Source: Lachnospiraceae bacterium
Lineage (GTDB): Bacteria; Bacillota; Clostridia; Lachnospirales; Lachnospiraceae
Assembly: GCA_022767285.1 (NCBI GenBank)
Contig: JALENY010000027.1
Span: 1 to 64,000, forward strand
Length of the DNA stretch: 64,000 bases
Reading direction: 5' to 3'
Numbering within the stretch: the stretch's first letter is position 1; every line of letters begins with the position of its first letter. Below the pieces are notes generated by a model that saw only the letters and a list, made by a program, of their open reading frames with translations, had not been told where the DNA came from and did not search any database. Shown here in pieces: positions 42,336 to 51,321 of this stretch. The position numbers were made by a program, and so were the translations under genes.

Positions 42336-43682
42336 ATGTTAATTCAGGAAAATATGAGTATAAAGGAAAAGCTGAACATTCTTGCAGATGCGGCAAAATA
42401 TGATGTGGCCTGCACTTCCAGCGGACGAGACCGCAAAAATGACGGAACGGGTATCGGCAGCTGTGTATCCAGCGGACTGTGCCACAGTTTTGCAGCGGAT
42501 GGCAGATGTATTACGCTCTTGAAAATACTGTTTACCAATGAGTGCGTATTTGATTGTAAATACTGCATAAATCGAGCGTCCAACGATGTGGTGCGTACAT
42601 CTTTTACGCCGGAGGAGGTTTGCCGACTGACGATCGGGTTTTACCGAAGAAATTACATCGAAGGGCTGTTCTTAAGCTCCGGTGTCCTGCACAGCCCCAA
42701 TTACACGATGGAACTGCTGTTTCAAACGGTGTATAAGCTGCGCACGGAATATCATTTTCAAGGTTATATTCATCTGAAAGCAATTCCCGGAGCCTCTCAG
42801 GAGATTATTGACCGGGTGGGATATTATGTGGATCGTATGAGCATCAACCTGGAACTGCCTACAGCAGATGGACTGAAAAAACTCGCACCACATAAAAGCA
42901 GGAATACGATCTTAAGACCCATGCGGGAGATTCAGAAAAAAGTTAAAGAAAGCAAGGAAGAGCTGATTGTATATAAACAGGCCAGGCCTTTCGTACCGGC
43001 AGGTCAGAGTACCCAGATGATTATTGGTGCGACCGGGGAAACCGACTACCAGTTGGTTCAAGTGGCTCAGTCGTTGTATCGGCAGTTTGATTTAAAACGC
43101 GTCTTTTATTCGGCTTTTGTGAACGTCAATGAGGACAGCAGCCTTCCGGCGACTCAGAACGGACCGCCGCTTCTCCGGGAACATCGGCTGTATCAGGCAG
43201 ACTGGTTGATGCGGTTTTATGGTTTTAAAGGAGAAGAACTGTTAAGTGAATCCAAACCGAATTTTAATACACTTCTGGATCCGAAATGTGACTGGGCTCT
43301 CAGCCATCTGGAAGAGTTTCCCATAGAGGTATCGGAGGCAGATTATCATGCGCTTCTTCGGGTTCCTGGGATTGGCCCCACCTCTGCCTGGCGAATTGTG
43401 GGAGCGCGAAAACACGGCACTTTGACGTTTGACAACTTGAAAAAGATGGGAGTAGTTTTAAAACGCGCTCTGTATTTTATTACCTGTAACGGTAAAATGA
43501 TGTATCCTACAAAGCTGGAGGCCGATTATATTTTGCGCAATATGCTGGATCCGAGAGAAAAGCTTCCCGTAAATCCCAGGGAAATTAAATATGAGCAAAT
43601 GTCACTGTTCGACTGCGGATTGACAGATGAAAACCAGGTGCTGTCACCGGATCCGTTTCGCACATTCATAGCTCAGGGATAG
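42336..43682 (+). CDS. radical SAM putative DNA modification/repair protein
   Basis: 448 residues. The 4Fe-4S motif is CVFDCKYC (CX3CX2C, residues about 69-76) with conserved surroundings ALLKILxTNxC-like (here TLLKILFTNECVFDC). The end has a helix-hairpin-helix, LLRVPGIGPTSAWRIVGARK, for DNA binding. It is the family always paired with a DUF4130 protein and described only as putative DNA repair. The partner follows at 43821. The LexA boxes upstream support a DNA-damage role. ATG 42336 has GGGGGG upstream; ATG 42354 is an alternative. Confidence 0.9.
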   Translation: MLIQENMSIKEKLNILADAAKYDVACTSSGRDRKNDGTGIGSCVSSGLCHSFAADGRCITLLKILFTNECVFDCKYCINRASNDVVRTSFTPEEVCRLTIGFYRRNYIEGLFLSSGVLHSPNYTMELLFQTVYKLRTEYHFQGYIHLKAIPGASQEIIDRVGYYVDRMSINLELPTADGLKKLAPHKSRNTILRPMREIQKKVKESKEELIVYKQARPFVPAGQSTQMIIGATGETDYQLVQVAQSLYRQFDLKRVFYSAFVNVNEDSSLPATQNGPPLLREHRLYQADWLMRFYGFKGEELLSESKPNFNTLLDPKCDWALSHLEEFPIEVSEADYHALLRVPGIGPTSAWRIVGARKHGTLTFDNLKKMGVVLKRALYFITCNGKMMYPTKLEADYILRNMLDPREKLPVNPREIKYEQMSLFDCGLTDENQVLSPDPFRTFIAQG

Positions 43683-43820
43683 TAGGCTGTACGTATTCTG
43701 ATCGGGAATCGGATGTAAGTTCTTCTGGTTCGTAAAACGGTCAGTACGCGCCTTATGTCGGATGGCTGTGCGCATTTTCCGGCCTGGAGCAGAGAAAATC
43801 CGGTTTACATGGGAGGTATA

Positions 43821-44639
43821 ATGCTTATGAAATATGTATTTCAGTGTGAAGATTCAATGATAGGTATTTTTACCGGGGTTTATGATGCCTGGGACAGCCG
43901 TGTGGGCCATGACAATGTGGAACTGCGTACAGAAAAAAGTGAAAATCTGGAATTGTTCTGTGAATACATTGATGTACATCCGGATGAGAAAAAAGCGGAA
44001 AAAGTCCGCAGAAGCATTTATCGGAAGCTGGGAGCCGGTGTTTATCATGACATCACGGTCTGTGTGTACGGCACTTTTTCTGATAAGGCGAATGCGATTT
44101 ATCATACGCTGGTGGACTGCCTTTCACCACAGGGAAGCTTGTATGGGAAAAAGATGCCCTCCGGGTTCCATCCGGGCGGAACGGGCTCCAATTATCTGGA
44201 AAATCTGTGCAATCCCTATGTAAAGCGCGTTTCGGAAATGAAGAGGAATATTTGGATGGAACAGCATCGCATGCTTCAGTTCATACGTTTCCGCGAACTG
44301 CATAATGGTATTTTGTTTGCGAAAATTGATCCGTGGCACAATGTACTTCCGCTGATAGCAGATCATTTTTCTGATCGCTTTCCTCTGGAACGGTGGATGA
44401 TCTACGATGGAGGTCGTCAGTATGCGCTGGCCCATGAGCCGGGAAAAGGCTGTCTGTTTATGGAGCAGATTACAATACGGGAAGAGTATCTGGAAAACTA
44501 TGCAGATGTGGAGGGAAATTATGAGGAACTCTGGTGGAATTTTTGTCAGAGTATTGCCATTGAATCGAGAATGAACAGGAAGCTCCAGCAGCATTTTGTC
44601 CCGTTGAAGTTCCGCAAGAACATGGTGGAGTTTTCGTAG
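43821..44639 (+). CDS. DUF4130 putative DNA repair partner protein
   Basis: About 272 residues. It begins KYVFQCEDSMIGIFTGVYDAW, the family start, and ends with the DUF4130 region (RFRELHNGILFAKIDPWHNVLPLIADHFSDRF, then LWWNFCQSIAIESRMNRKLQQHFVP). Related in outline to uracil-DNA-glycosylase-like partners in other bacteria. The biochemical role is unproven. GGGAGG sits 5 bases before ATG 43821; ATG 43827 is also possible. It lies 138 bp after the radical SAM gene. Confidence 0.88.
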   Translation: MLMKYVFQCEDSMIGIFTGVYDAWDSRVGHDNVELRTEKSENLELFCEYIDVHPDEKKAEKVRRSIYRKLGAGVYHDITVCVYGTFSDKANAIYHTLVDCLSPQGSLYGKKMPSGFHPGGTGSNYLENLCNPYVKRVSEMKRNIWMEQHRMLQFIRFRELHNGILFAKIDPWHNVLPLIADHFSDRFPLERWMIYDGGRQYALAHEPGKGCLFMEQITIREEYLENYADVEGNYEELWWNFCQSIAIESRMNRKLQQHFVPLKFRKNMVEFS

Positions 44640-44827
44640 GAATAAGTGGCAGAGCGTATAATACATAAATGTTTTCCACGAAATTGTTTTATGGTATACT
44701 ATATCATAAAGCCGAGAGGTCATCTGCGGTTCTTCTTTGGGATCATTACAGAAAAATCGCTATGATCTGTGCGGGTTTAGAATAAACAGAAAAATAAAAT
44801 TGGTCTGAGAACCAACCATAAGACATT

Positions 44828-47215
44828 ATGAGTAAAAAACAAAAAATACGTATTTCCGTACGCAGCCTGGTGGAGTTTATCCTGCGTTCGGGAGATCTGG
44901 ACAATCGAAAAAGTGCATCAGCCGACCGCGAAGCCATGCAAAAAGGCAGCCGTCTTCACCGGAAGATACAAAAGCAGATGGGGGCTTCCTATCGTGCGGA
45001 AGTTCCGCTCTCCATTGAGAAAGAATACGAGGATTTTTTCCTTGTTGTGGAGGGAAGGGCAGACGGGATCATAGAAGAACCTGAGCTAGTGGTAATCGAT
45101 GAGATAAAGGGTGTCTATATGGAACTGAAATATCTGGAAAAACCGATATTGGTCCATGTGGCTCAGGCAAAATGCTATGCCTATATTTATGCGCAGCAGA
45201 AGAAAAAGCAGCGTATGGGCATTCAAATGACATATGCGAATCTGGAATCAGAGGAAATCAAACAGTTTCAGGAAGAGTATTCCTTTGAAGAACTGGAAAC
45301 ATGGTTTACGGATCTGATTGCGTCCTATTATAAGTGGGCCGAATTTCAGTATCGCTGGCGTATCCGCCGGAATGAGTCCATGGAAAATATGGAGTTCCCT
45401 TTTCCATACCGAAAAGATCAGCGTAAAGTGGTTCTTTCCGTGTATCAGACAATTCGGAGGAAAAAGGGGCTTTTTGTTCAGGCTCCTACCGGAGTGGGAA
45501 AGACTATGTCTGTCGTATATCCGGCTGTGCGGGCAGTCGGTCAGGGATTTGGTGAAAAGATTTTTTATCTGACAGCAAAAACGATCACGCGAACGGTTGC
45601 GGAAGAAGCATTTGGCATTCTTCGTGAAAAAGGGCTGTGCTGTAAAGTGATTACTTTGACAGCAAAAGAAAAAATGTGTATCTGTCAGGAACCCGACTGC
45701 AATCCGGTCAGCTGCCCAAGAGCCAGTGGACATTATGATCGAGTTAATGATGCGGTCTTTGATCTTCTGGTTCATTCGGAGGCTTTTGATCGCGATACCA
45801 TTCAGCAGAAGGCCGAGGAGTGGAATGTATGTCCCTTTGAGATGTGTCTTGACCTTTCGATGTGGGCGGATGCTGTAATCTGTGATTATAATTATGTTTT
45901 TGATCCGAATGTTCATCTTCGACGATTTTTTGGTGATGGGGTTAAAGGTGAGTATATCTTTTTGATCGATGAAGCCCACAATCTGGTGGACCGGGGACGG
46001 CAAATGTATAGCGCGGCAATTTTCAAAGAGCATGTATTGGCGGCGAAAAAGCTGGTGAAATCTTATTCCAAAAAACTGGAACGCTGTCTGGAAAAAGTGA
46101 ATAAACGAATGCTGGCATACAAGCGAGAATGTGAGAGTTATGAGATCCTCAGTTCTGTCGGGGATTTGGCCATGGCTCTGATGACTTTGATGGGTGAATT
46201 GGAATTGTTTTTGGAAGAGCGGCGGAAAGGCCTTGCAGAGACCGCGGTGGAGCAGGTTCCTCTGAAAGATGAGGATGGGAAGGCACTGCTGGAATTCTAT
46301 TTTGAGGTGAGAGATTTCCTCAATATTTATGAACTTCTGGATGAGAATTACGTAATCTATTCGGAACTGGATGAAGAGAATCAGTTCCGGGTTCAGCTAT
46401 ATTGTGTCAATCCGGCACAGAACCTTCACAATTGCATGAGTAAGGGTGTTGGGAGAATCTATTTTTCTGCTACTCTGCTTCCGATTCAGTATTATAAGAA
46501 GCTTCTTTCTGCGGAGCCTTTGGATTATGAGACTTATGCGGAGTCACCCTTTGAGGAGAAGAACAAACTGCTTCTGGTGGGAGGAGATGTCAGCAGCCGT
46601 TATACAAGAAGAGGTTATGGGGAATACCGGAAAATAGCGGAATATATTGCAAAGCTCGTATCAGCAAAAAAAGGAAATTATCTGGCATTCTTCCCTTCCT
46701 ACAAGTTGATGCAGGATGTGTTTCAAATCTATCGTGATAAATATGAGCGGCCGGATGTGGACTGGATCATTCAGACGCCATCCATGCATGAAGAAGAACG
46801 AGAGATTTTTCTGGAAAATTTTGAAACTGAGAATCCCAATACTTTGATTGGATTTTGTATCATGGGAGGCATTTTTTCAGAAGGAATTGATTTGATCGGT
46901 AAAAAGCTAATAGGTGCAGTCATTGTGGGAACCGGTATTCCCCAGATCAGCAACGAGCGGGAAATCTTAAAAGACTATTATAAGGAAAATGGGTTTGATT
47001 ATGCCTATCGTTTTCCGGGTATGAATAAAGTGCTGCAGGCCGGAGGCAGGGTGATTCGCTCCAAAGAGGATCGAGGTGTGATTCTTCTTCTGGATGACCG
47101 TTTCCTTGAACCGGAGTACCTTCAGTTATTTCCTATGGAGTGGAAATGGTATCAGCCATGCCACCTTGGGAATGTGATGCAGTGTCTTGATGTATTCTGG
47201 AAAAGCGATGTATAG
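44828..47215 (+). CDS. XPD/DinG-type Fe-S DNA helicase with N-terminal PD-(D/E)XK-like region
   Basis: 795 residues. The first ~180 resemble a RecB/Cas4-type nuclease fold: VEGRADGII, then VVIDEIKGVY (D..EIK core) and VAQAKCYAYIYA. The helicase starts at about 195 with QAPTGVGKT (Walker A, about 217) and LIDEAHN (about 379). Four to five cysteines between them (CICQEPDCNPVSC about 281-295; CPFEMC about 335) are placed like the XPD/DinG iron-sulfur cluster. Motif VI is GRVIRSKEDRG. It probably unwinds damaged or branched DNA. The upstream 188 bp show no LexA box. Confidence 0.9.
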   Translation: MSKKQKIRISVRSLVEFILRSGDLDNRKSASADREAMQKGSRLHRKIQKQMGASYRAEVPLSIEKEYEDFFLVVEGRADGIIEEPELVVIDEIKGVYMELKYLEKPILVHVAQAKCYAYIYAQQKKKQRMGIQMTYANLESEEIKQFQEEYSFEELETWFTDLIASYYKWAEFQYRWRIRRNESMENMEFPFPYRKDQRKVVLSVYQTIRRKKGLFVQAPTGVGKTMSVVYPAVRAVGQGFGEKIFYLTAKTITRTVAEEAFGILREKGLCCKVITLTAKEKMCICQEPDCNPVSCPRASGHYDRVNDAVFDLLVHSEAFDRDTIQQKAEEWNVCPFEMCLDLSMWADAVICDYNYVFDPNVHLRRFFGDGVKGEYIFLIDEAHNLVDRGRQMYSAAIFKEHVLAAKKLVKSYSKKLERCLEKVNKRMLAYKRECESYEILSSVGDLAMALMTLMGELELFLEERRKGLAETAVEQVPLKDEDGKALLEFYFEVRDFLNIYELLDENYVIYSELDEENQFRVQLYCVNPAQNLHNCMSKGVGRIYFSATLLPIQYYKKLLSAEPLDYETYAESPFEEKNKLLLVGGDVSSRYTRRGYGEYRKIAEYIAKLVSAKKGNYLAFFPSYKLMQDVFQIYRDKYERPDVDWIIQTPSMHEEEREIFLENFETENPNTLIGFCIMGGIFSEGIDLIGKKLIGAVIVGTGIPQISNEREILKDYYKENGFDYAYRFPGMNKVLQAGGRVIRSKEDRGVILLLDDRFLEPEYLQLFPMEWKWYQPCHLGNVMQCLDVFWKSDV

Positions 47216-47241
47216 ACTTGTTATTACAGGAAAATTATGGG

Positions 47242-47318
47242 TTGACAACAATCCGTCAGCTGATGTACTATAATTACATCGACAAAGACGTCCTTTATAG
47301 GGCGTCTTTTTCTTTTTT
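47242..47318 (+). promoter_or_regulatory. promoter immediately followed by a terminator hairpin
   Basis: TTGACA 47242-47247 and TATAAT 47269-47274 (21 bp apart; TACTAT at 47266 gives 18). Then at 47285-47318 AAGACGTCC pairs with GGGCGTCTT and a T-rich run follows. A transcript from here would end after about 40 bases unless read-through occurs toward the ATP-grasp operon. The hairpin may simply end the helicase transcript. Confidence 0.5.
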
Positions 47319-47396
47319 ATTGAACCTGCTTAAGTGAGGATCCAGTTCTGAACATAAATGCTTAGGCGGGACTTCGTCAGGAAATGGGGTGGAAAT

Positions 47397-48710
47397 ATGC
47401 AAAATCTAATTGATCGAACAGCTGAAATTAATAAGATGTTAGCCCGTTACGGAGTAAAGTTCGGAATCTATAAAAATAACGTCTTTAAAGAGCAACTGTT
47501 TCCCTTTGATCCACTGCCCCGAATCATTACCAAAGAAGAATACATTCCTCTGGAAAAAGGTCTGATTCAGCGCGTGGATGCATTAAATCTGTTTTTAAAG
47601 GATGTTTATACGGACAAGCAAATTGTGAAAGACGGTGTCATACCGGAAGATTTTGTCTTTTCCTCTTCCGGATATCTGCCCGAATGTGAGGGTATGGTGC
47701 CTCCAAAAGGCATATACAGCCATATATCCGGTATCGACCTGGTGCAGGCAAAAGATAAATCCTGGTATATACTGGAAGACAATCTCAGGATCCCTTCCGG
47801 TGCATCCTATCCGTTGATCGCAAGAGAACTTTGCCGGAGAGCTTCACCGCAGACTTATCAGAGCAATCGCATTATTGATAACCGGAATTATCACAAACTC
47901 CTGCGAGATACCATGGAAAATGTCAACTGTGGCGGGATTCCGGTAATCATGACACCGGGTCGCTACAACGCCGCTTATTTTGAACATTCCTATCTGGCTG
48001 AGCGAAGCGGTTGTGTGCTAGCCATGTGCAGTGATCTGTTTGTTAATGAAAATGTTTTGTATTACCGCGACTACAAGGGCGAGAAAATGCGCGTGGGCGT
48101 AATTTACCGGAGAATATCCGATGAATACCTGGACCCCATGACATTTAACAGTGAATCATTGATCGGTGTGCCGAATATTATGGATGTATATCGTGCCGGA
48201 AATGTGGCAATCGTCAACGCTCCGGGTAACGGGGTGGCGGATGACAAAGGCATTTACTATTTTGTACCCAAGATGATTCGGTATTATCTTAACGAAGAGC
48301 CGATTTTGAAAAATGCGCCTACCTATCTGCCGTTCTATGAGGAGGATCGTAAGTATGTTCTTGATAATCTGGAGAAACTAGTCATTAAGGATGTGGCAGA
48401 AGCCGGCGGATACGGAGTTATTTTCGGTCGGGATCTGACAAAAGAACAGCTGGAAAATATGAAGCAGCTTCTGATCAGAGAATCCAGACGTTTCATTGCC
48501 CAGGAAGTCATTGATTTCCTTGACCTGGATATCATGGAAGGTAACGAACGTGTTCCAAGAAAAGCAGATCTGCGCGCATTTGTTTTAAGCGGAGAGACCA
48601 CAAAAGTATGGGCAAGCGGACTGACCCGATTTTCCCGACAGGCGGATTCCTTTGTGGTCAATTCTTCTCAGGGAGGAGGTTTTAAAGATACATGGGTATT
48701 ATCTCAGTAG
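47397..48710 (+). CDS. circularly permuted ATP-grasp type 2 protein (DUF404/DUF407)
   Basis: 437 residues. Signature parts are the N-terminal FDPLPRIITKEEY, GIDLVQAKDKSWYILEDNLRIPSG, VTPGRYNAAYFEH-like (here MTPGRYNAAYFEH) and VIKDVAEAGGYGVIFG with ATP-grasp lysine. The family is predicted to join carboxylates to amines and is found beside alpha-E and transglutaminase genes, as here. Product unknown. The start is ATG 47397 (GGGGTGG upstream), not the ATG at 47358. Its end overlaps the alpha-E start by 19 bases. Confidence 0.92.
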   Translation: MQNLIDRTAEINKMLARYGVKFGIYKNNVFKEQLFPFDPLPRIITKEEYIPLEKGLIQRVDALNLFLKDVYTDKQIVKDGVIPEDFVFSSSGYLPECEGMVPPKGIYSHISGIDLVQAKDKSWYILEDNLRIPSGASYPLIARELCRRASPQTYQSNRIIDNRNYHKLLRDTMENVNCGGIPVIMTPGRYNAAYFEHSYLAERSGCVLAMCSDLFVNENVLYYRDYKGEKMRVGVIYRRISDEYLDPMTFNSESLIGVPNIMDVYRAGNVAIVNAPGNGVADDKGIYYFVPKMIRYYLNEEPILKNAPTYLPFYEEDRKYVLDNLEKLVIKDVAEAGGYGVIFGRDLTKEQLENMKQLLIRESRRFIAQEVIDFLDLDIMEGNERVPRKADLRAFVLSGETTKVWASGLTRFSRQADSFVVNSSQGGGFKDTWVLSQ

Positions 48711-49393
48711 ATAAAGCGAATAACCTGTTCTGGCTTGGCCGGTATACGGAGCGGGTTTTTACAACACTTCGAAAGTTTTTCCGGGTATACGACCATATGC
48801 TGGATGACTCGGATCAGGATAACGGGAATAGTATTCTGAACTACCGCGAGTATTGCGGAAGACTGGCGATTCCGGATATTTACCTCAATGAGCAGGATTT
48901 TGTCACGCGGTATCTTTTTGACCGGGACAATCCGGATTCTCTCGTTTCCAATATGGAGCGGGCCTATGATGATGCGATTGTGCTTCGTGATGAAGTGAGC
49001 AGCCACGTGCTTGGATATATTCAGTTGGCGCTGGATACCTTTGATGGTGCGAAAAATGCCAACATGCCGATCTTCGCACTGCAGCCGGTGATCGATGACC
49101 TTTTCGCGTTCTGGGGCTGTGTAGATGACTATGTGGAAAACGAAGAATGCAGAAATATTATTAAGACAGGAAAATACCTGGAACGTCTGGATCTATATCT
49201 GCGTCTGGACTATCGTATGCAGGATATTGAAAAAGAGTATTCTAAGATGCTGAACCGTTTGAATAAAACAAAACTGCATATCAATATGGAAAAACTGGAG
49301 GAGCTGACAGCGATAATAAACAAGAAAACGGAATTGACGGAGAATTATCGCGAGGCGTTGAACTGTCTGGGAGAAATTGTTGAGGTGATATAG
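48692..49393 (+). CDS. alpha-E domain protein
   Basis: 233 residues, all helical. It starts ISVDKANNLFWLGRYTERVFTTLRKFFRVYD, the family signature (NLFWLGRYxER). Alpha-E proteins have conserved charged residues and no proven activity; they accompany ATP-grasp type 2 enzymes. GGGAGGAGG lies inside the end of the previous gene, and translation is likely coupled. Confidence 0.9.
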   Translation: MGIISVDKANNLFWLGRYTERVFTTLRKFFRVYDHMLDDSDQDNGNSILNYREYCGRLAIPDIYLNEQDFVTRYLFDRDNPDSLVSNMERAYDDAIVLRDEVSSHVLGYIQLALDTFDGAKNANMPIFALQPVIDDLFAFWGCVDDYVENEECRNIIKTGKYLERLDLYLRLDYRMQDIEKEYSKMLNRLNKTKLHINMEKLEELTAIINKKTELTENYREALNCLGEIVEVI

Positions 49394-50170
49394 GTGAGGA
49401 AACTGAAGTTTCATTATCGCACTGTCATGCGTTTTGATCCTCCTGTTTGCCGACACAGCTATGCAGTGCGGTGTGTGCCTGTGGATACACAGGCACAGAA
49501 GATTCAAATCGAAAGCCGCTATGTGAAGCCGGCAGATTCTTTGAACGAGACAGTGGATGGCTTTGGCAATCATCGATATGTGGGTTACTGCCAGGGATAC
49601 CACAGCGAGTTTGAGTACGAAGTCCGCGGAGTGGCGGAAGTGGAATCCATGGTACTGCAAAAAGAGGCACTTCACCCAATCTTCAAGTATCCCTCCAAGT
49701 TTACGAAACATGAGCCTGAAGTGGTGGAACTGTATAGAAAAATGTGCCCTTTGGAGGGAGACGAACTTCAAAGGGCAGTTTTTATGATGAACTATCTGTA
49801 CGAGCATTTTGAATATGTTCCGGGGGTGACCAATATTGATACGACGGCGGCAGAGGCCATTCGTCTTGGAAAAGGTGTCTGCCAGGACTATGCACATATT
49901 ATGATCGCATTGTGCAGATTTGCAAGGATTCCTGCCCGCTATGTGGTGGGCATGATGATCGGAGAAGGGGCGACCCACGCCTGGGTGGAGATTTATTATA
50001 ATCACGGATGGTATGGATTGGATCCTACTAATAATCTACATGTGGATGATTACTATATTAAAATAGCTCATGGGAGAGATTATGAAGACTGCGTGGTGGA
50101 TCGGGGCCGGTTCTACGGACCGACGACACAGCATCAGGAAGTATATGTACAAGTGGAGGAAATTGAGTAA
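49394..50170 (+). CDS. transglutaminase-like cysteine protease/acyltransferase
   Basis: 258 residues. N-terminal beta domain with LKFHYRTVMRFDPPV, then the transglutaminase core with the full triad: Cys in GKGVCQDYAH (about 157), His in THAWVEIYY (about 196) and Asp in YGLDPTNN (about 211). It starts with GTG directly after the alpha-E stop. It likely cuts or links an amide bond made by the ATP-grasp partner, or acts on a modified peptide; that is inference from the known gene association. The 209 bp after it hold no gene. Confidence 0.92.
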   Translation: MRKLKFHYRTVMRFDPPVCRHSYAVRCVPVDTQAQKIQIESRYVKPADSLNETVDGFGNHRYVGYCQGYHSEFEYEVRGVAEVESMVLQKEALHPIFKYPSKFTKHEPEVVELYRKMCPLEGDELQRAVFMMNYLYEHFEYVPGVTNIDTTAAEAIRLGKGVCQDYAHIMIALCRFARIPARYVVGMMIGEGATHAWVEIYYNHGWYGLDPTNNLHVDDYYIKIAHGRDYEDCVVDRGRFYGPTTQHQEVYVQVEEIE

Positions 50171-50379
50171 TCGATTGATTAAGTGAATTGTTAATTAAAA
50201 CGAAAATGCAAAAACAGCAAGTGAAGCATGAAACGAAAGAGAAAGCCATGATTCAAGTGATGCATTACACCTAAAATGGCAGATATGTGAAAACGCTATT
50301 TAATGCATGATACGGTATGGAAAAGAATTGATGAAAGGGAATATTAATGTCGGTTTTACCGGCAGAATGGAGAAATACA

Positions 50380-51321
50380 ATGATTGAGACAATAGCATCG
50401 GTGGATCTTCCGGTAGATGAACGGCTGATGATTCAGAAAAACCGGATTGAGCCCATAAAGAAAACGGGAAAAGAAAAAAGGATTTCCCTGGTGACCGGAA
50501 CACACGGCGATGAACTGGAAGGACAGTTTGTCTGCTACGAAGTGAATCGTATCATTCGGGAGAATATGGAGTGCCTGAAGGGAATTGTCGATATTTATCC
50601 GGCGATGAATCCTCTGGGAATTGACTCCATTACAAGAGGAATTCCCATGGTGGATCTGGATATGAACCGAATCTTCCCGGGAACCGCTGAAGGAAATTTT
50701 ACAGAGTATATCGCATCCAGAATTATTGATGATATTATAGGTTCGGATATGTGTGTGGATATCCATGCCAGCAACATTTATCTGAGGGAAATGCCGCAGG
50801 TGCGGATCAGCGACGACACAGCAGATAAACTGGTGCCCTATGCAAAAATGATAAATGTGGATTTTGTGTGGGTACATGCATCCGCTACGGTTTTGGAGTC
50901 AACCCTGGCTCACAGCCTGAATATGATGGGGGTGCCAACACTGGTTGTGGAAATGGGCGTCGGAATGCGCATTACAAAAGAATATTGTTATCAGTTGGTG
51001 GATGGCATCTTTAATCTGATGCACGAGATGGAAATTTGGGATGGCAGTGTCAACCCGGTCCGGGAACCGATCGTATCCCAGGATGGTGAAGTAGGTTATG
51101 TGAACGCAGATGCCTCCGGTATTTTTGTGCCCCGCGTTTCCATCTGGCAGTCTGTGGAAAAGGGAGAACATATCGGGGATATACTGAATCCGCTGACCGG
51201 TCTTGTGGAACACCGTCTGGTTTCTCCTATGGCCGGTACTGTGTTTACGCTGCGTGAATATCCCATCGTATATCATGGGTCGCTGATCTCAAGAGTTCTG
51301 GGAGGTGTGGCTATATGTTAA
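50380..51321 (+). CDS. M14 zinc amidase/carboxypeptidase (succinylglutamate desuccinylase/aspartoacylase type), apparently active
   Basis: 313 residues. Zinc ligands H42 and E45 (TGTHGDELEG) and H129 (CVDIHAS), substrate Arg in DMNRIFPG, catalytic Glu E191 (TLVVEMGVG): the full AstE/ASPA set. The last ~85 residues form a beta-sandwich (IFVPRVSIWQSVEKGE, VSPMAGTVFTL). The family removes acyl groups from amino acids. ATG 50380 follows GGAG; ATG 50347 is in frame and also has AAAGGG. It overlaps the next gene by 7 bases. Confidence 0.88.
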   Translation: MIETIASVDLPVDERLMIQKNRIEPIKKTGKEKRISLVTGTHGDELEGQFVCYEVNRIIRENMECLKGIVDIYPAMNPLGIDSITRGIPMVDLDMNRIFPGTAEGNFTEYIASRIIDDIIGSDMCVDIHASNIYLREMPQVRISDDTADKLVPYAKMINVDFVWVHASATVLESTLAHSLNMMGVPTLVVEMGVGMRITKEYCYQLVDGIFNLMHEMEIWDGSVNPVREPIVSQDGEVGYVNADASGIFVPRVSIWQSVEKGEHIGDILNPLTGLVEHRLVSPMAGTVFTLREYPIVYHGSLISRVLGGVAIC

